Below are positions 24,219 through 33,058 of a stretch of 44,984 nt of DNA, piece by piece. A program made the position numbers and the translations under genes. Numbering within the stretch: the stretch's first letter is position 1; each line of letters opens with the position of its first letter. The stretch is from Bacteroidota bacterium (lineage in GTDB: Bacteria > Bacteroidota > Bacteroidia > Palsa-965): NCBI GenBank assembly GCA_013298545.1, contig JAAFIA010000037.1, forward strand, positions 1 through 44,984. Direction: 5' to 3'. A model generated the notes under the pieces. It was given only the letters and a program-made list of their open reading frames with translations. It ran no database searches and was not told where the DNA came from.

Positions 24219-26477
24219 TTACCGCACGAGGGAAACGTGGCCCAATAATCTACTCTTTTTATTTCGTGAATCGGAATAACTGATTCTCCAGACATAAACG
24301 TCTTCTTGACATTTGTTGCCTTTGTATGTACCGTCCCATCCTTTAGTGATATCGCGAGTTTGGTAAATTAAATTTCCCCAGCGATCAAACACTAACATTT
24401 CAAAATTCTCGACGTTTGTTCCAACGGGTGCAAAAAACTCGTTGCGTCCATCGCCATTCGGTGTAAACGCATTGGGTACATAAATCGTTGTTTCTTCTTC
24501 AACTACAACTGTGAGGTAGGTTGTATCGGCACATCCGCTGGCGTTGGTTACAATTAACATAGACGTATATGTCCCTGGGCCTGGATAGGTGTGTGTAACG
24601 TTACCGAAATTGCAAGTGTTGATGGAATCGCCATCGCCGAAATACAGAACACAGTTTGTTCCGCCAACAGATAAATCACTGAAGACAATATCTGGAGAAA
24701 GTTCGCTTACTGTTGTGGTATTGGAAGTCATATCCGCAATCGGATCGGGATAAACTGTAACCGCAGCTACAAATGTAAACGTGTCGATACAAGTACCGCC
24801 GTTGCTGGCAATGAGGACCACATCATACGTCCCGGGTAAATTGTAAAGATGTGATGGATTAGTTTGTACCGAACTATTATTTCCACCAGAAGCAGGATCA
24901 CCAAAATCCCAAACGTAAGTGGTTGCACCAACCGTAGTGTTCGTAAACTGAATGGTAGATGGTGCACACGATCCTTCACTTGCTGTAAATACAGCCGTTG
25001 GTGCTGGACTCACCACAACGGTAAACGCCACAACGGTATTGCATCCATTTGCATCGGTTACGGTTGCATTATACGTTGTTGTTGATACTGGAGAAACAGT
25101 TTGCGATGTTCCGTTAGGTAAGTTGTTATCCCACGTTACGGTATAAGGACCAGTTCCACCAGATGGTGCAGCAGTAATTGTTGCTGTTGATCCGGCGCAA
25201 ATTGTATCATTGCCTGTCAACGCAAGTGCAATAGGTGTTGGTTGTGTAATGACGATGGTTTGTGTACTTGAACAACCAGTACTGTCTGTAATGGTAACAG
25301 AATAACTTCCTGCACACATACCGGTTGCAGAATTTGTAGCGCTAATATTGGGCGACCAGACGTATGCATACGGTGGAACACCAGCAGTTGGCGTAAGCGT
25401 AGCCGAAGCGTTGCAATCGCCAGCACAACTTGCGTTCACTTGTTGAATATTTGCGGTTACTGCATTTGCAGCAGCAACATTGACAATGAATGTATCGGGT
25501 ATGCCACAGGAATTCGCGTCGGTTACTAAAACCGAATACGTTCCGGCACACAAGCCAGAAGCTGTTGCAGCATTGCCACCACTTGGTAGCCATTGGTAGG
25601 AGAATGGCGGATTGCCACCATTTACAGTAACCGTAGCCGTGCCATTGCATTGATTACAAACATCGGGCGTATGGGCTGTTGTTGCGGTAAAACTCGTAGC
25701 GCATTGCAGCAGGTCAATGAAAACACCCGAATCGAGAATGCAGTCGCTTGCATCGGCAATGGCTATTTTGAAATGGTAGCTTTGACAAGGAACCAATCCA
25801 ACACCAGCCGTAATCACAACCGTCATACCACTATACACAATAGTTGATCCATTGGTATTGTCGATGTAATATGCACAATTCATACACGGGCCAGCATTGG
25901 CGTTTCCGTTGTTGATGTTGTTGATGGTAACGGGAATATTGCCCGGAATAACGGCAATGTTTTGACTGACGTAGGGCGGGCCGTTCGGATTTGGGCCTGT
26001 AATGAAAAATCCAAAAAGGTCATTGATGGAATTGACGAAGATGGGATATTCTTCGGAGCCAAAAACAAAACGAATGGTGAGTGAATCGCATTTGGGGATG
26101 ATGTCAAATTCGAGAATACAAACATCGTTATTCGCAGTTGGGTCAATGGCAACTAAATCGGGATCGTTTAACGTTGTTCCAAAGCAAGTACTAGTTGATG
26201 TTTGCGAGAGGTTTGTATTTCCACAGGAATCGGCAGAACCGGTTGTTAAAACAATGCCGTTGCCAATACCGAGATTGGTTGTTAATCCATTTGAAAATGT
26301 CCCAGAAGCACCTGCGCCACAATTGAGTGTAACATTCGACACCTGCAAGCCGCTGCCAATAAGCGATTGCATGAGTGTATTGGCATTTGCGCCAGAATTG
26401 ACCACGAGCTGCGCACGCATAGCGAAAGGCGAGAACAGCAATAGAATTAAAATGATGCGCAATAAAACGAGTTTCAT
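24219..26477 (-). CDS. Surface protein: choice-of-anchor L domain, SprB-like repeats, PKD modules, CHU_C/type B T9SS tail
   Basis: 752 aa from the ATG at 26477 (MKLVLLRIILILLLFSPFA, signal peptide). Domains: about 25-250, choice-of-anchor L (starts NSGANANTLMQSLIG; IRFVFGSEEYPIFVNS is the conserved FGSEEYP core); about 265-490, SprB-like repeats with NGTATVTVNGGNPPFSYQW and GLCAGTYSVLVTDANSCG; about 495-660, two PKD modules; about 664-752, gliding-motility-associated C-terminal domain (VPNAFTPNGDGRNEFF ... FDRWGNLIYQ ... WDGTYKG). The type B tail directs export and surface retention through type IX secretion. It is likely an adhesin. A promoter candidate and a leader hairpin precede it. Confidence 0.88.
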   Translation of the reverse strand: MKLVLLRIILILLLFSPFAMRAQLVVNSGANANTLMQSLIGSGLQVSNVTLNCGAGASGTFSNGLTTNLGIGNGIVLTTGSADSCGNTNLSQTSTSTCFGTTLNDPDLVAIDPTANNDVCILEFDIIPKCDSLTIRFVFGSEEYPIFVNSINDLFGFFITGPNPNGPPYVSQNIAVIPGNIPVTINNINNGNANAGPCMNCAYYIDNTNGSTIVYSGMTVVITAGVGLVPCQSYHFKIAIADASDCILDSGVFIDLLQCATSFTATTAHTPDVCNQCNGTATVTVNGGNPPFSYQWLPSGGNAATASGLCAGTYSVLVTDANSCGIPDTFIVNVAAANAVTANIQQVNASCAGDCNASATLTPTAGVPPYAYVWSPNISATNSATGMCAGSYSVTITDSTGCSSTQTIVITQPTPIALALTGNDTICAGSTATITAAPSGGTGPYTVTWDNNLPNGTSQTVSPVSTTTYNATVTDANGCNTVVAFTVVVSPAPTAVFTASEGSCAPSTIQFTNTTVGATTYVWDFGDPASGGNNSSVQTNPSHLYNLPGTYDVVLIASNGGTCIDTFTFVAAVTVYPDPIADMTSNTTTVSELSPDIVFSDLSVGGTNCVLYFGDGDSINTCNFGNVTHTYPGPGTYTSMLIVTNASGCADTTYLTVVVEEETTIYVPNAFTPNGDGRNEFFAPVGTNVENFEMLVFDRWGNLIYQTRDITKGWDGTYKGNKCQEDVYVWRISYSDSRNKKSRLLGHVSLVR

Positions 26478-26490
26478 GCTTTTATGATTG

Positions 26491-26517
26491 ACCAGAATAG
26501 TTTGCCAAAATTCTGGT
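26491..26517 (-). promoter_or_regulatory. Leader hairpin/inverted repeat before the choice-of-anchor L gene
   Basis: ACCAGAAT (26491-26498) and ATTCTGGT (26510-26517) are exact reverse complements around 11 bases, 13 bases upstream of the start codon and inside the predicted 5' leader. Possible RNA hairpin affecting initiation or a protein-binding site. Confidence 0.4.
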
Positions 26518-26528
26518 ATTGAGCATGG

Positions 26529-26560
26529 TAAAGATAAGAAAATCTGTTGTATAGCAAAAA
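26529..26560 (-). promoter_or_regulatory. Promoter candidate for the choice-of-anchor L gene
   Basis: Minus strand TTTTTG (26555-26560), 18 bases, then TATCTTTA (26529-26536), close to TTG-N17..20-TAnnTTTG. The predicted start is near 26525, about 48 bases before the ATG. Confidence 0.45.
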
Positions 26561-26583
26561 CAAAGATTGACAAAGCGCTTTAC

Positions 26584-27585
26584 TCAAACGTTGATTTGTT
26601 GTTGTTCTGAGCCAGCATCTAGTTTTTGAATTTCAGGCTTGGGCAATTCGACATGTTCCATAGCATCAATTAAACCTAAATCCAATCGTGTAATACCATC
26701 GGCTTGCTGCGAAAACATGGGTAGAAATTTTGCACCAAAAATAATTTCTTCTGCACGGTAAGAAGACCTTGAATAGACTGTTTGCGAAAATGTGTCGTCA
26801 AAGGCTTTGACAAGAATGACAAATTCGGCTTTCATTTCGATGATGTCTGCTTCGTTCATTCCATAGAAAGGGCTGGCTTCGTCAATCGGATGAACGACAG
26901 TCCAACTTAAAGGAAAGAGGTTGATTTTTTTACGTTCGAGTGGAACAGCGAGGTAGTTGCGAACTGTTTTTCCGGGTTCGGTATAAGCGAGTGTAATTTC
27001 AACTTCTACCTCAATCAATTGGTTGCTGCGTTGGTTGCAAATCCGAAACATGAACGCGGTGATGTTTTTGTATGGCGCAATCACGGCTTTGGTGCTGTAT
27101 AAAATTTTGGCTTCGGGTCTTGAAAATCGGCCATATAGTAAACCCGTTGCTAATGCGAAACCGAGAAGGCCAAGCATCGACTCAATAGCAGCAACAGAAC
27201 TAGCTAAGGAACCAATAGGTGCAATGCGGCCATATCCCAAAGTGGTTAGCGTTTGTGAACTAAAGAAAAAAGCATCTAAAAATTTTTGCGTTTCGCTGCC
27301 CGCTAAATCAATACCAGCAAGATGCTCTACACCTACCCAATAATAGATCGTAGCAAAGACCAAATTCATGATGAGGTAGAGCATCAAAATTCCAAAAATG
27401 AATTTCCGCCACGACATGGAAATCAAGAGGTGATAAATCTCGTAGGGTTTGAATTTTTCTGCGCCCACACGATTCACGTTGAATGATCCGTCTTTATTGA
27501 CATTACGAGCGTTACCATCGCGCGTACCTAAGCCTAAATCGTCTGTCGTGGTAACGGGTTTATTGAATTTTCGGGAAAATGCCAT
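26584..27585 (-). CDS. Inward-rectifier potassium channel, KirBac type
   Basis: 333 aa. Residues 50-80 hold the interfacial helix and outer membrane helix; the pore has TLGYG (115-119), the K+ selectivity filter, followed by the inner helix (LGLLGFALATGLLYGRFS) and a C-terminal Ig-like cytoplasmic domain (about 150-310; RICNQRSNQLIEVEVEITLAY). These are KirBac landmarks. In KirBac proteins the cytoplasmic domain gates the pore and anionic lipids modulate it. It is 34 bases after rfbB's stop and probably in its transcript, an odd pairing with sugar synthesis. Confidence 0.92.
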   Translation of the reverse strand: MAFSRKFNKPVTTTDDLGLGTRDGNARNVNKDGSFNVNRVGAEKFKPYEIYHLLISMSWRKFIFGILMLYLIMNLVFATIYYWVGVEHLAGIDLAGSETQKFLDAFFFSSQTLTTLGYGRIAPIGSLASSVAAIESMLGLLGFALATGLLYGRFSRPEAKILYSTKAVIAPYKNITAFMFRICNQRSNQLIEVEVEITLAYTEPGKTVRNYLAVPLERKKINLFPLSWTVVHPIDEASPFYGMNEADIIEMKAEFVILVKAFDDTFSQTVYSRSSYRAEEIIFGAKFLPMFSQQADGITRLDLGLIDAMEHVELPKPEIQKLDAGSEQQQINV

Positions 27586-27619
27586 AGTTATAAAATAAGC
27601 CTACTATAAAACTAGTTGA

Positions 27620-28678
27620 TCAACGTTTGGTGTACTGCGAATCGTAATAATTTTTGTAGTCGCCGGAAGTAACTTGATTGAGCCATTCTTGATTAGCAAG
27701 GTACCAATCAACCGTTTTTTCGAGTCCTTCTTCAAACTGAAGTGAAGGCATCCAGCCCAATTCATTTTTCAGTTTTGTAGCATCAATGGCGTAGCGCAAA
27801 TCGTGTCCGGCGCGGTCTTTCACAAAGGTGATGAGCTTTTCGGAATCGCCCGTATTGCGGTTTAATTTTTTATCGAGGATGCGGCAGAGCAAACGAATGA
27901 GGTCGATGTTTTTCCATTCGTTGTGGCCACCGATGTTATAGGTTTCGCCATTTTTTCCGGTATGCAAAATAACATCAATAGCGCGCGCATGATCTTCGAC
28001 CCACAACCAATCGCGCACATTTTCGCCAGCGCCATAAACTGGAATGGGTCGGCTGTTGACGATGTTGTTGATGGCAAGTGGAATTAATTTTTCGGGAAAA
28101 TGATACGAGCCGTAATTGTTGGAACAATTCGAGATGACTACGGGCAAACCATAGGTATCGTGGTAAGCACGCACAAAATGATCGGAACTGGCTTTGGATG
28201 CGGAATATGGGCTATGCGGATCGTAAGCGGTTGTTTCTGTAAACATGCCTTCATCGCCAAGTGATCCGTAAACTTCGTCGGTAGAAACGTGGTAGAAACG
28301 GCGGCCATCCATGCGATCTTTCCAAGCGTGGCGGGCGGCATTAAGCAAATTTACGGTACCCACCACATTGGTCATCACAAATTCGATGGGATTGGAGATC
28401 GAGCGATCGACGTGCGATTCGGCAGCGAGGTGAACAACGAATTGAAAATCGTGTTCGGTAAAAAGTTGTTGCATGGCTGCGGCATCAACAATATCTGCTT
28501 TAACAAATTGGTAATTGGGTTTATGCTCGATGTCGCGTAGGTTGGCGAGGTTGCCCGCATACGTGAGTTTATCGAGGTTGACAACATGGTAATCTGGATA
28601 GTTGTTGACCAAACGCCGCACAACATGCGATCCGATAAATCCGGCTCCGCCGGTTACGAGAATTTTAATTTTGCTCAA
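27620..28678 (-). CDS. rfbB: dTDP-glucose 4,6-dehydratase
   Basis: 352 aa from a TTG start at 28678 (MSKIKILVTGG...), the length usual for RfbB; the frame continues upstream to 28819 but that would run over the divergent small gene at 28804 and adds nothing RfbB-like. It has the NAD-binding TGGAGFIGSH motif, LDKLTYAGNLANL, the catalytic VSTDEVYGSLG and YSASKASSDHFVRAY (Tyr-x3-Lys). The enzyme makes dTDP-4-keto-6-deoxyglucose, the first committed intermediate for dTDP-rhamnose and other deoxysugars. The partner genes rfbA, rfbC and rfbD are not in this window. Confidence 0.95.
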   Translation of the reverse strand: MSKIKILVTGGAGFIGSHVVRRLVNNYPDYHVVNLDKLTYAGNLANLRDIEHKPNYQFVKADIVDAAAMQQLFTEHDFQFVVHLAAESHVDRSISNPIEFVMTNVVGTVNLLNAARHAWKDRMDGRRFYHVSTDEVYGSLGDEGMFTETTAYDPHSPYSASKASSDHFVRAYHDTYGLPVVISNCSNNYGSYHFPEKLIPLAINNIVNSRPIPVYGAGENVRDWLWVEDHARAIDVILHTGKNGETYNIGGHNEWKNIDLIRLLCRILDKKLNRNTGDSEKLITFVKDRAGHDLRYAIDATKLKNELGWMPSLQFEEGLEKTVDWYLANQEWLNQVTSGDYKNYYDSQYTKR

Positions 28679-28789
28679 GGTTGGATTTTTTTCTAGGTCT
28701 GTAAAATTACAAGTTTTGAGCGGATTGGGCAACGAAACGGAATAATGTAGCGATTTGTTTAAGGTGAGAAATTGCTTGATTAAATTATT

Positions 28790-28797
28790 TAAATTTG
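28790..28797 (+). promoter_or_regulatory. Candidate -7 box (TAAATTTG) for the small gene/nucleotidyltransferase pair
   Basis: TAnnTTTG match ending 6 bases before the ATG at 28804, with a TTG at 28772-28774 (15 bases upstream, slightly short). The transcript would be almost leaderless. Confidence 0.35.
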
Positions 28798-28803
28798 TAG
28801 TGC

Positions 28804-28968
28804 ATGAAACGTTTTTCAAGTTTTAACGAACTCAAGACAAGTGAATCAAAGAGCCTTGACCCCAAGGCTAACACGATTGCGCTTGAGCAGGAATTGAAAC
28901 AATTCATGGAAGTATTGAAGCAGGCTAAAAAATCAGCGGAATTAAAGACTTATGCTAAGTCAGAATGA
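28804..28968 (+). CDS. Small 54-aa charged protein, candidate antitoxin-like partner
   Basis: 54 codons from the ATG at 28804 (MKRFSSFNELKTSES...), ending TGA at 28966-28968. The last four bases are shared with the ATG of the nucleotidyltransferase gene (ATGA overlap). The sequence is mostly helical and charged (EQELKQFMEVLKQAKKSAEL). No family is recognised. The size, order and translational coupling to a nucleotidyltransferase-fold protein are as in toxin-antitoxin pairs of that type; that role is inferred from context only. Confidence 0.6.
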   Translation: MKRFSSFNELKTSESKSLDPKANTIALEQELKQFMEVLKQAKKSAELKTYAKSE

Positions 28969-29501
28969 ATGATTTAACGGAAAATTTTCTCGTTGGCACA
29001 CCATACTCATTTCAAGATGGCATTTTAAAAGTCTGTACAGCCTTAAATACTCATGGCGTAAATTATTTGATCATTGGTGGTACGGCGTTTGCAATTTATG
29101 GCCGACACAGAATGTCTATTGAGGCTAGCGGTAAAATAGCAACGAAACATGATTTTGACTTCTGGTACGCTCCTACTTATGAAAATTACTACAAGCTTCT
29201 AAAAGCGTTAGCTTCATTAGGTATTGATACATCTGAATGGTTAGAAGAGCAAATACCTAATCCGCGAAAATCTTTTTTTAGGCAGGAGTTTGATTCTTTT
29301 AAAGTAGATTTCTTACCAGAAGTTATCGGGCTAAATAATTTCGACAATTCTTTTGCTAACCGCAAGACTTTATTGATCGCTGATACCGCAATGCACTTTA
29401 TATCCAAAAGCGATTTAATAAAAAGCAAAGAAGCAAACAATCGAGCAAAAGATATTGATGATTTAAATGAACTAAAGAATTCTTCCTCTGACGAAAACTA
29501 G
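28965..29501 (+). CDS. Nucleotidyltransferase-fold protein (MNT/AbiEii-like), candidate toxin
   Basis: 178 aa. The pol-beta-like nucleotidyltransferase pattern is visible: IIGGTAFAIYGRHR (Gly38-Gly39), HDFDFW (Asp63, Asp65) and KVDFL (Asp115), the three acidic residues expected to bind metal. The C-terminal LIKSKEANNRAKDIDDLNEL matches the helix typical of AbiEii/MNT-like proteins. There is an extra SIEASGKIATK segment between the GG motif and the first acids. It may transfer a nucleotide to RNA or protein as in related toxins; substrate unknown. It is followed by a strong terminator. Confidence 0.7.
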   Translation: MNDLTENFLVGTPYSFQDGILKVCTALNTHGVNYLIIGGTAFAIYGRHRMSIEASGKIATKHDFDFWYAPTYENYYKLLKALASLGIDTSEWLEEQIPNPRKSFFRQEFDSFKVDFLPEVIGLNNFDNSFANRKTLLIADTAMHFISKSDLIKSKEANNRAKDIDDLNELKNSSSDEN

Positions 29502-29531
29502 ATTCCCTTTTCGCTCAAAAAACCTAAAATG

Positions 29532-29563
29532 AAAAACGCCTATTTTGATGAATAGGCGTTTTT
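29532..29563. terminator. Bidirectional intrinsic terminator
   Basis: 13-bp perfect stem (AAAAACGCCTATT / AATAGGCGTTTTT) with TTGATG loop and T/A runs on both sides, between convergent genes ending at 29501 and 29585. Confidence 0.85.
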
Positions 29564-29584
29564 GCAATATTAAAATGTGGTTCA

Positions 29585-30880
29585 TTACAAACTCCAATAA
29601 TTCAATTTCTTGATTTTGCCGCGCAACATGCCTTTCACATCCACAACAATGCCATTTTTCGACATGAGGGAGGCATAGTATTTTTCATCAAAGCCAAGGT
29701 ATTCTTTGTGGTTGACAGCAACAATAACACCATCGTACCCTTTTGCAACGCGGCTGAGTCCAAAACCATATTCGTGTTTGAGTTCGTCGCTATCGGCATG
29801 CGGATCGGTAACGTGAACCGTTAGTCCGTAGGATTGCAATTCTTTGACAATATCGGCTACTTTAGAATTGCGGATGTCGCTGACATTTTCTTTAAACGTT
29901 GCGCCCATGATGAGCACTTTCGTTGATTTGGAAACATTTTTACCAGCGGCAATAATTTTCTTAACGGTATTTTTTGCAATGTAATTGCCCATCGAATCGT
30001 TTACAAAACGTCCTGAGTTGATGATGCGGGCGTGATAGCCAAGTTCCATCGCTTTATGCGTGAGGTAATATGGATCGACACCAATGCAATGGCCGCCAAC
30101 GAGACCGGGCGAAAATTTCAAGAAGTTCCATTTGGTTCCGGCAGTTTCAAGTACATCGTAAGTATTGATCTGCATGCGCGAAAAAATGATGGAGAGTTCA
30201 TTCATCAAAGCAATGTTGACATCGCGTTGTGTGTTTTCAATGATTTTTGCGGCCTCGGCAACTTTGATGGATGCTGCGCGGTGCGTTCCTGGCTCAACAA
30301 TGATTTCGTATGTTTTAGCAATTACGTCCAGGCTTTCTTTGTCGCAACCAGAAACGACTTTCAGAATTTTGGTGATGGTGTGTTCGCGGTCGCCGGGGTT
30401 GATGCGCTCGGGTGAATAACCAACTTTAAAATCTTTTTTGAATTTCAAACCCGATTCTTTTTCGAGCACAGGAATGCAATCTTCTTCGGTACAACCGGGA
30501 TAAACAGTTGATTCAAAAACAACATAATCGCCTTTCTTCAAACATTTGCCAACGGTTGTTGATGCGCCAAGCAAAGGACGCAGATCGGGCAAATTGTGTT
30601 CATCGATTGGTGTTGGAACGGCAACGATAAAGAATTTTGCTTCACGCAATTTTTCAATGGAGGCTGTAAATTCGATGTCGCAATTTTTAAAATCGTCTTT
30701 GGCTAGTTCGCTGCTTGGGTCGATTCCTTTTTTCATCATCGCAACACGTTTTTCGTTGATGTCGAAACCGATGACTTTTGCTTTGCGGGCAAAGGCGAGC
30801 GCGATGGGAAGACCGACATAGCCGAGGCCAATGACTGCGATTTTTTCTTTTTTACTGAGGAGGTCGTTGTACAAACTCAT
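29585..30880 (-). CDS. UDP-N-acetyl-hexosamine 6-dehydrogenase (WbpA/TviB type)
   Basis: 431 aa nucleotide-sugar dehydrogenase. GLGYVGLP (18-25) is the NAD site, VFESTVYPGCTEE and YSPERINPGD match the UDP-GlcNAc/ManNAc dehydrogenase subfamily rather than UDP-glucose dehydrogenase, and LVGGHCIGVDPYYL carries the catalytic Cys. With the genes immediately downstream on the same strand (WbpB- and WbpD-like), it should oxidise UDP-GlcNAc to UDP-GlcNAcA. The lead gap to the next gene start is 15 bases. wbpA is the best functional name, but tviB-like enzymes cannot be excluded. Confidence 0.9.
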   Translation of the reverse strand: MSLYNDLLSKKEKIAVIGLGYVGLPIALAFARKAKVIGFDINEKRVAMMKKGIDPSSELAKDDFKNCDIEFTASIEKLREAKFFIVAVPTPIDEHNLPDLRPLLGASTTVGKCLKKGDYVVFESTVYPGCTEEDCIPVLEKESGLKFKKDFKVGYSPERINPGDREHTITKILKVVSGCDKESLDVIAKTYEIIVEPGTHRAASIKVAEAAKIIENTQRDVNIALMNELSIIFSRMQINTYDVLETAGTKWNFLKFSPGLVGGHCIGVDPYYLTHKAMELGYHARIINSGRFVNDSMGNYIAKNTVKKIIAAGKNVSKSTKVLIMGATFKENVSDIRNSKVADIVKELQSYGLTVHVTDPHADSDELKHEYGFGLSRVAKGYDGVIVAVNHKEYLGFDEKYYASLMSKNGIVVDVKGMLRGKIKKLNYWSL

Positions 30881-30895
30881 ATCCGGTGTGGGTTG

Positions 30896-31930
30896 TTATT
30901 GCTTGCGGTTGGGTTGACGAAGGGCATAAATACGTTCGATGATATCGACTACTTTTAATCCTTCGAGGGCGTTGGTGGTAATGGAAGTTCGGCCTTTGAG
31001 TGTATCGATGACATTCTCGATCACAAAATGGTGGTTGTTTGCAGATCCTTTGTATGCGCCGTAATCATTGGCGGGTGCAGTTTCTGCCAATTGGGGCATG
31101 GTGTAATTTTCGATGTGGCAGTATTCTACTTTATCCATGTATTGTCCGCCAACTTTCACACTTCCTTTGCTGCCGACAAGGCTGATGCTGCTTTCTAAAT
31201 TTTTATCCCAAACAGCGGTAGAGTAATTGATGCAGCCCATTCCGCCATTGAGAAAATTAAAACTCACAAAACCAGAGTCTTCAAATTCGGTTAGTGAACC
31301 GTGATTGAAATCGGCAAATTTTGCTTGCACTTGATCTAAGTCGCCAAAGATCCAATAGAGCAAATCGATCCAATGCGAGAATTGCGTGAACAATGTTCCG
31401 CCATCGAGGTTTTGTGTTCCTTTCCAATTTCCTTTTTTGTAGTAGCGATCGTCGCGGTTCCAGTAGCAGTTGAGCTGCACCATATAAACATCGCCAATAA
31501 TTTTTTTCTCAACGAGTTCTTTCAACCAAACAGATGGTGGCGAATAGCGGTTTTGCATGACACAAAACACATTGCGACTAGCTTGGAGTGCTTGGTGAAT
31601 AACGCTTTCGCAATCGGCTTTACTGAGGGCCATGGGTTTTTCGCAAACGACGTGCATTCCAGCAGCGAGCGCTTTCACGGCATGTTCGGCGTGTAAGCCA
31701 TTCGGTGTACAAACATTCACAACCTGAATATCAGGATGAGCAGCGAGCATTTCTTCAATGGATGTGTAATAGTGTTCATTGATCGCATTAGGCTGCGTTG
31801 TGGCTGCTGGAAGAACATCGCAAACGGCGATGAGTTGCGCTTCGGGGTTGCGGCGAATCATTTCGGCGTGTCGTTTGCCAATATGACCTTGTCCGGCAAC
31901 AGCAAATTTTATGGGAGAATGGCTTGTCAT
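30896..31930 (-). CDS. Gfo/Idh/MocA-family oxidoreductase, WbpB/WlbA-like
   Basis: 344 aa. It has AGQGHIGKRHAEMI (Rossmann fold), VCTPNGLHAEHA and CEKPMALS (the conserved EKP motif), and WNRDDRYYKKGNWKGT plus DGGTLFTQFSHWIDLL (His in the active site region), all as in WlbA/WbpB. This enzyme oxidises C3 of UDP-GlcNAcA to give the 3-keto sugar. It is 11 bases downstream of the WbpD-like gene on the minus strand and before the WbpA-like gene. Confidence 0.9.
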   Translation of the reverse strand: MTSHSPIKFAVAGQGHIGKRHAEMIRRNPEAQLIAVCDVLPAATTQPNAINEHYYTSIEEMLAAHPDIQVVNVCTPNGLHAEHAVKALAAGMHVVCEKPMALSKADCESVIHQALQASRNVFCVMQNRYSPPSVWLKELVEKKIIGDVYMVQLNCYWNRDDRYYKKGNWKGTQNLDGGTLFTQFSHWIDLLYWIFGDLDQVQAKFADFNHGSLTEFEDSGFVSFNFLNGGMGCINYSTAVWDKNLESSISLVGSKGSVKVGGQYMDKVEYCHIENYTMPQLAETAPANDYGAYKGSANNHHFVIENVIDTLKGRTSITTNALEGLKVVDIIERIYALRQPNRKQ

Positions 31931-31941
31931 GAAAATTGCGT

Positions 31942-32523
31942 TCAGGTGGAAAGTTTAGTAACCTGTCCGTTTTCTAATTTGTATGTTTCGTTGCTTTCGG
32001 GGCAAATGGCGGTGTTGGAAGCATCGAAATTAAGGCGATGTCCGAATTCGCTCATCCAGCCCAATTGCCGCGCAGGATTGCCAACAAGCAAGGCATAAGG
32101 AGGAACATTTTTTGTAACCACAGCACCAGCGCCAATAAAGGCAAACGCGCCAATATCGTGCCCACAAACGATGGTTGCGTTGGCACCAATGCTTGCTCCT
32201 TTTCCAACATGTGTTTTGGCGTATTGTCCGCGGCGGTTTACAGCGCTGCGCGGATTGGTAACGTTTGTAAACACGCAAGATGGACCGAGAAAAACGTCAT
32301 CGTCGCAGGTAACGCCTGTGTATAAGGAGACGTTGTTCTGAATTTTGACATTGTTTCCGAGAATGACTTCGGGAGAGATGACGACGTTTTGACCGACGTT
32401 GCAGTTTTCTCCCATCACGCAGTTGGGCATGATGTGGGAGAAGTGCCAAATTTTTGTGCCTTTGCCAATTTTACAACCTTCGTCGATGATTGCAGTAGGA
32501 TGGGCATACCACTCGTTTTCCAT
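31942..32523 (-). CDS. UDP-2-acetamido-3-amino-uronate N-acetyltransferase (WbpD/WlbB-like)
   Basis: 193 aa left-handed beta-helix protein with hexapeptide repeats ([82 protein letters not shown]). This is the WlbB/WbpD pattern; it acetylates the 3-amino group to form UDP-GlcNAc3NAcA. It is the first gene of the block with the WbpB- and WbpA-like genes. Confidence 0.92.
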   Translation of the reverse strand: MENEWYAHPTAIIDEGCKIGKGTKIWHFSHIMPNCVMGENCNVGQNVVISPEVILGNNVKIQNNVSLYTGVTCDDDVFLGPSCVFTNVTNPRSAVNRRGQYAKTHVGKGASIGANATIVCGHDIGAFAFIGAGAVVTKNVPPYALLVGNPARQLGWMSEFGHRLNFDASNTAICPESNETYKLENGQVTKLST

Positions 32524-32570
32524 AGTGTAAGAAAAGGAGTGTAAAGGTAGTAAATCCGTGAATTATCGGG

Positions 32571-32981
32571 TTATTTCGTTGTGTTTTGCGCTTTCATTTG
32601 GCGCAACCAGTTTAGAGCCTCTTGTTCGTCAGTAAACAAACGGGTTGGAATAATGGGGCGAAAGATGCGAACATAAGCATTAGCAATACCTCGAGCCACA
32701 CGCCCACCAATTAAAAGAGCAATAGCTGCTTGGTAGTTAGAATGGTCATTGTTGGAACTATACTTCATAACACTAGGCGAAATCTGGGAGATTGATATAT
32801 TTCTACCATCGAAGAGAATATATATTTTACGGTCTTTTATAAATTCTTTGGCCTTTTGATTAAATTCCATTGCCATTTCCAATGTAATCTCAAAATCTAC
32901 TTGAGCATCGGCAAATAATATATCTGGCTCAGGCTCGTAAACGGTAGCGAGTGAAGACTGAAAAAGTAAATTGGTTTTCAT
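32571..32981 (-). CDS. SpoIIAA/STAS-like small protein, paralogue 1 of 3
   Basis: 136 aa cytoplasmic protein. It shares with the two neighbours at 33059 and 33630 the pattern D-x-R-x-I (LFDGRNISI), VMKYSSNNDHSNYQAA, a hydrophobic strand ending RIFRP and the tail PTRLFTDEQEALNWL. The general form (a five-strand sheet with a C-terminal 'F...eA..WL' helix) matches SpoIIAA/STAS-like DUF7793 proteins. No phosphorylatable serine is obvious at the STAS position. The function is unknown. Confidence 0.65.
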   Translation of the reverse strand: MKTNLLFQSSLATVYEPEPDILFADAQVDFEITLEMAMEFNQKAKEFIKDRKIYILFDGRNISISQISPSVMKYSSNNDHSNYQAAIALLIGGRVARGIANAYVRIFRPIIPTRLFTDEQEALNWLRQMKAQNTTK

Positions 32982-33058
32982 TTTGAGGCTAAGTATCCAA
33001 CAATCAAGTGTAAAATTAACAGAAGAACTTCAACATTTGCGATTTATATCAGATTAAC

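Noticed and set aside
28679-28819. N-terminal extension of rfbB to an upstream ATG
   Set aside because: It would add about 47 residues not found in RfbB, overlap the divergent small gene, and give 399 aa rather than about 350.
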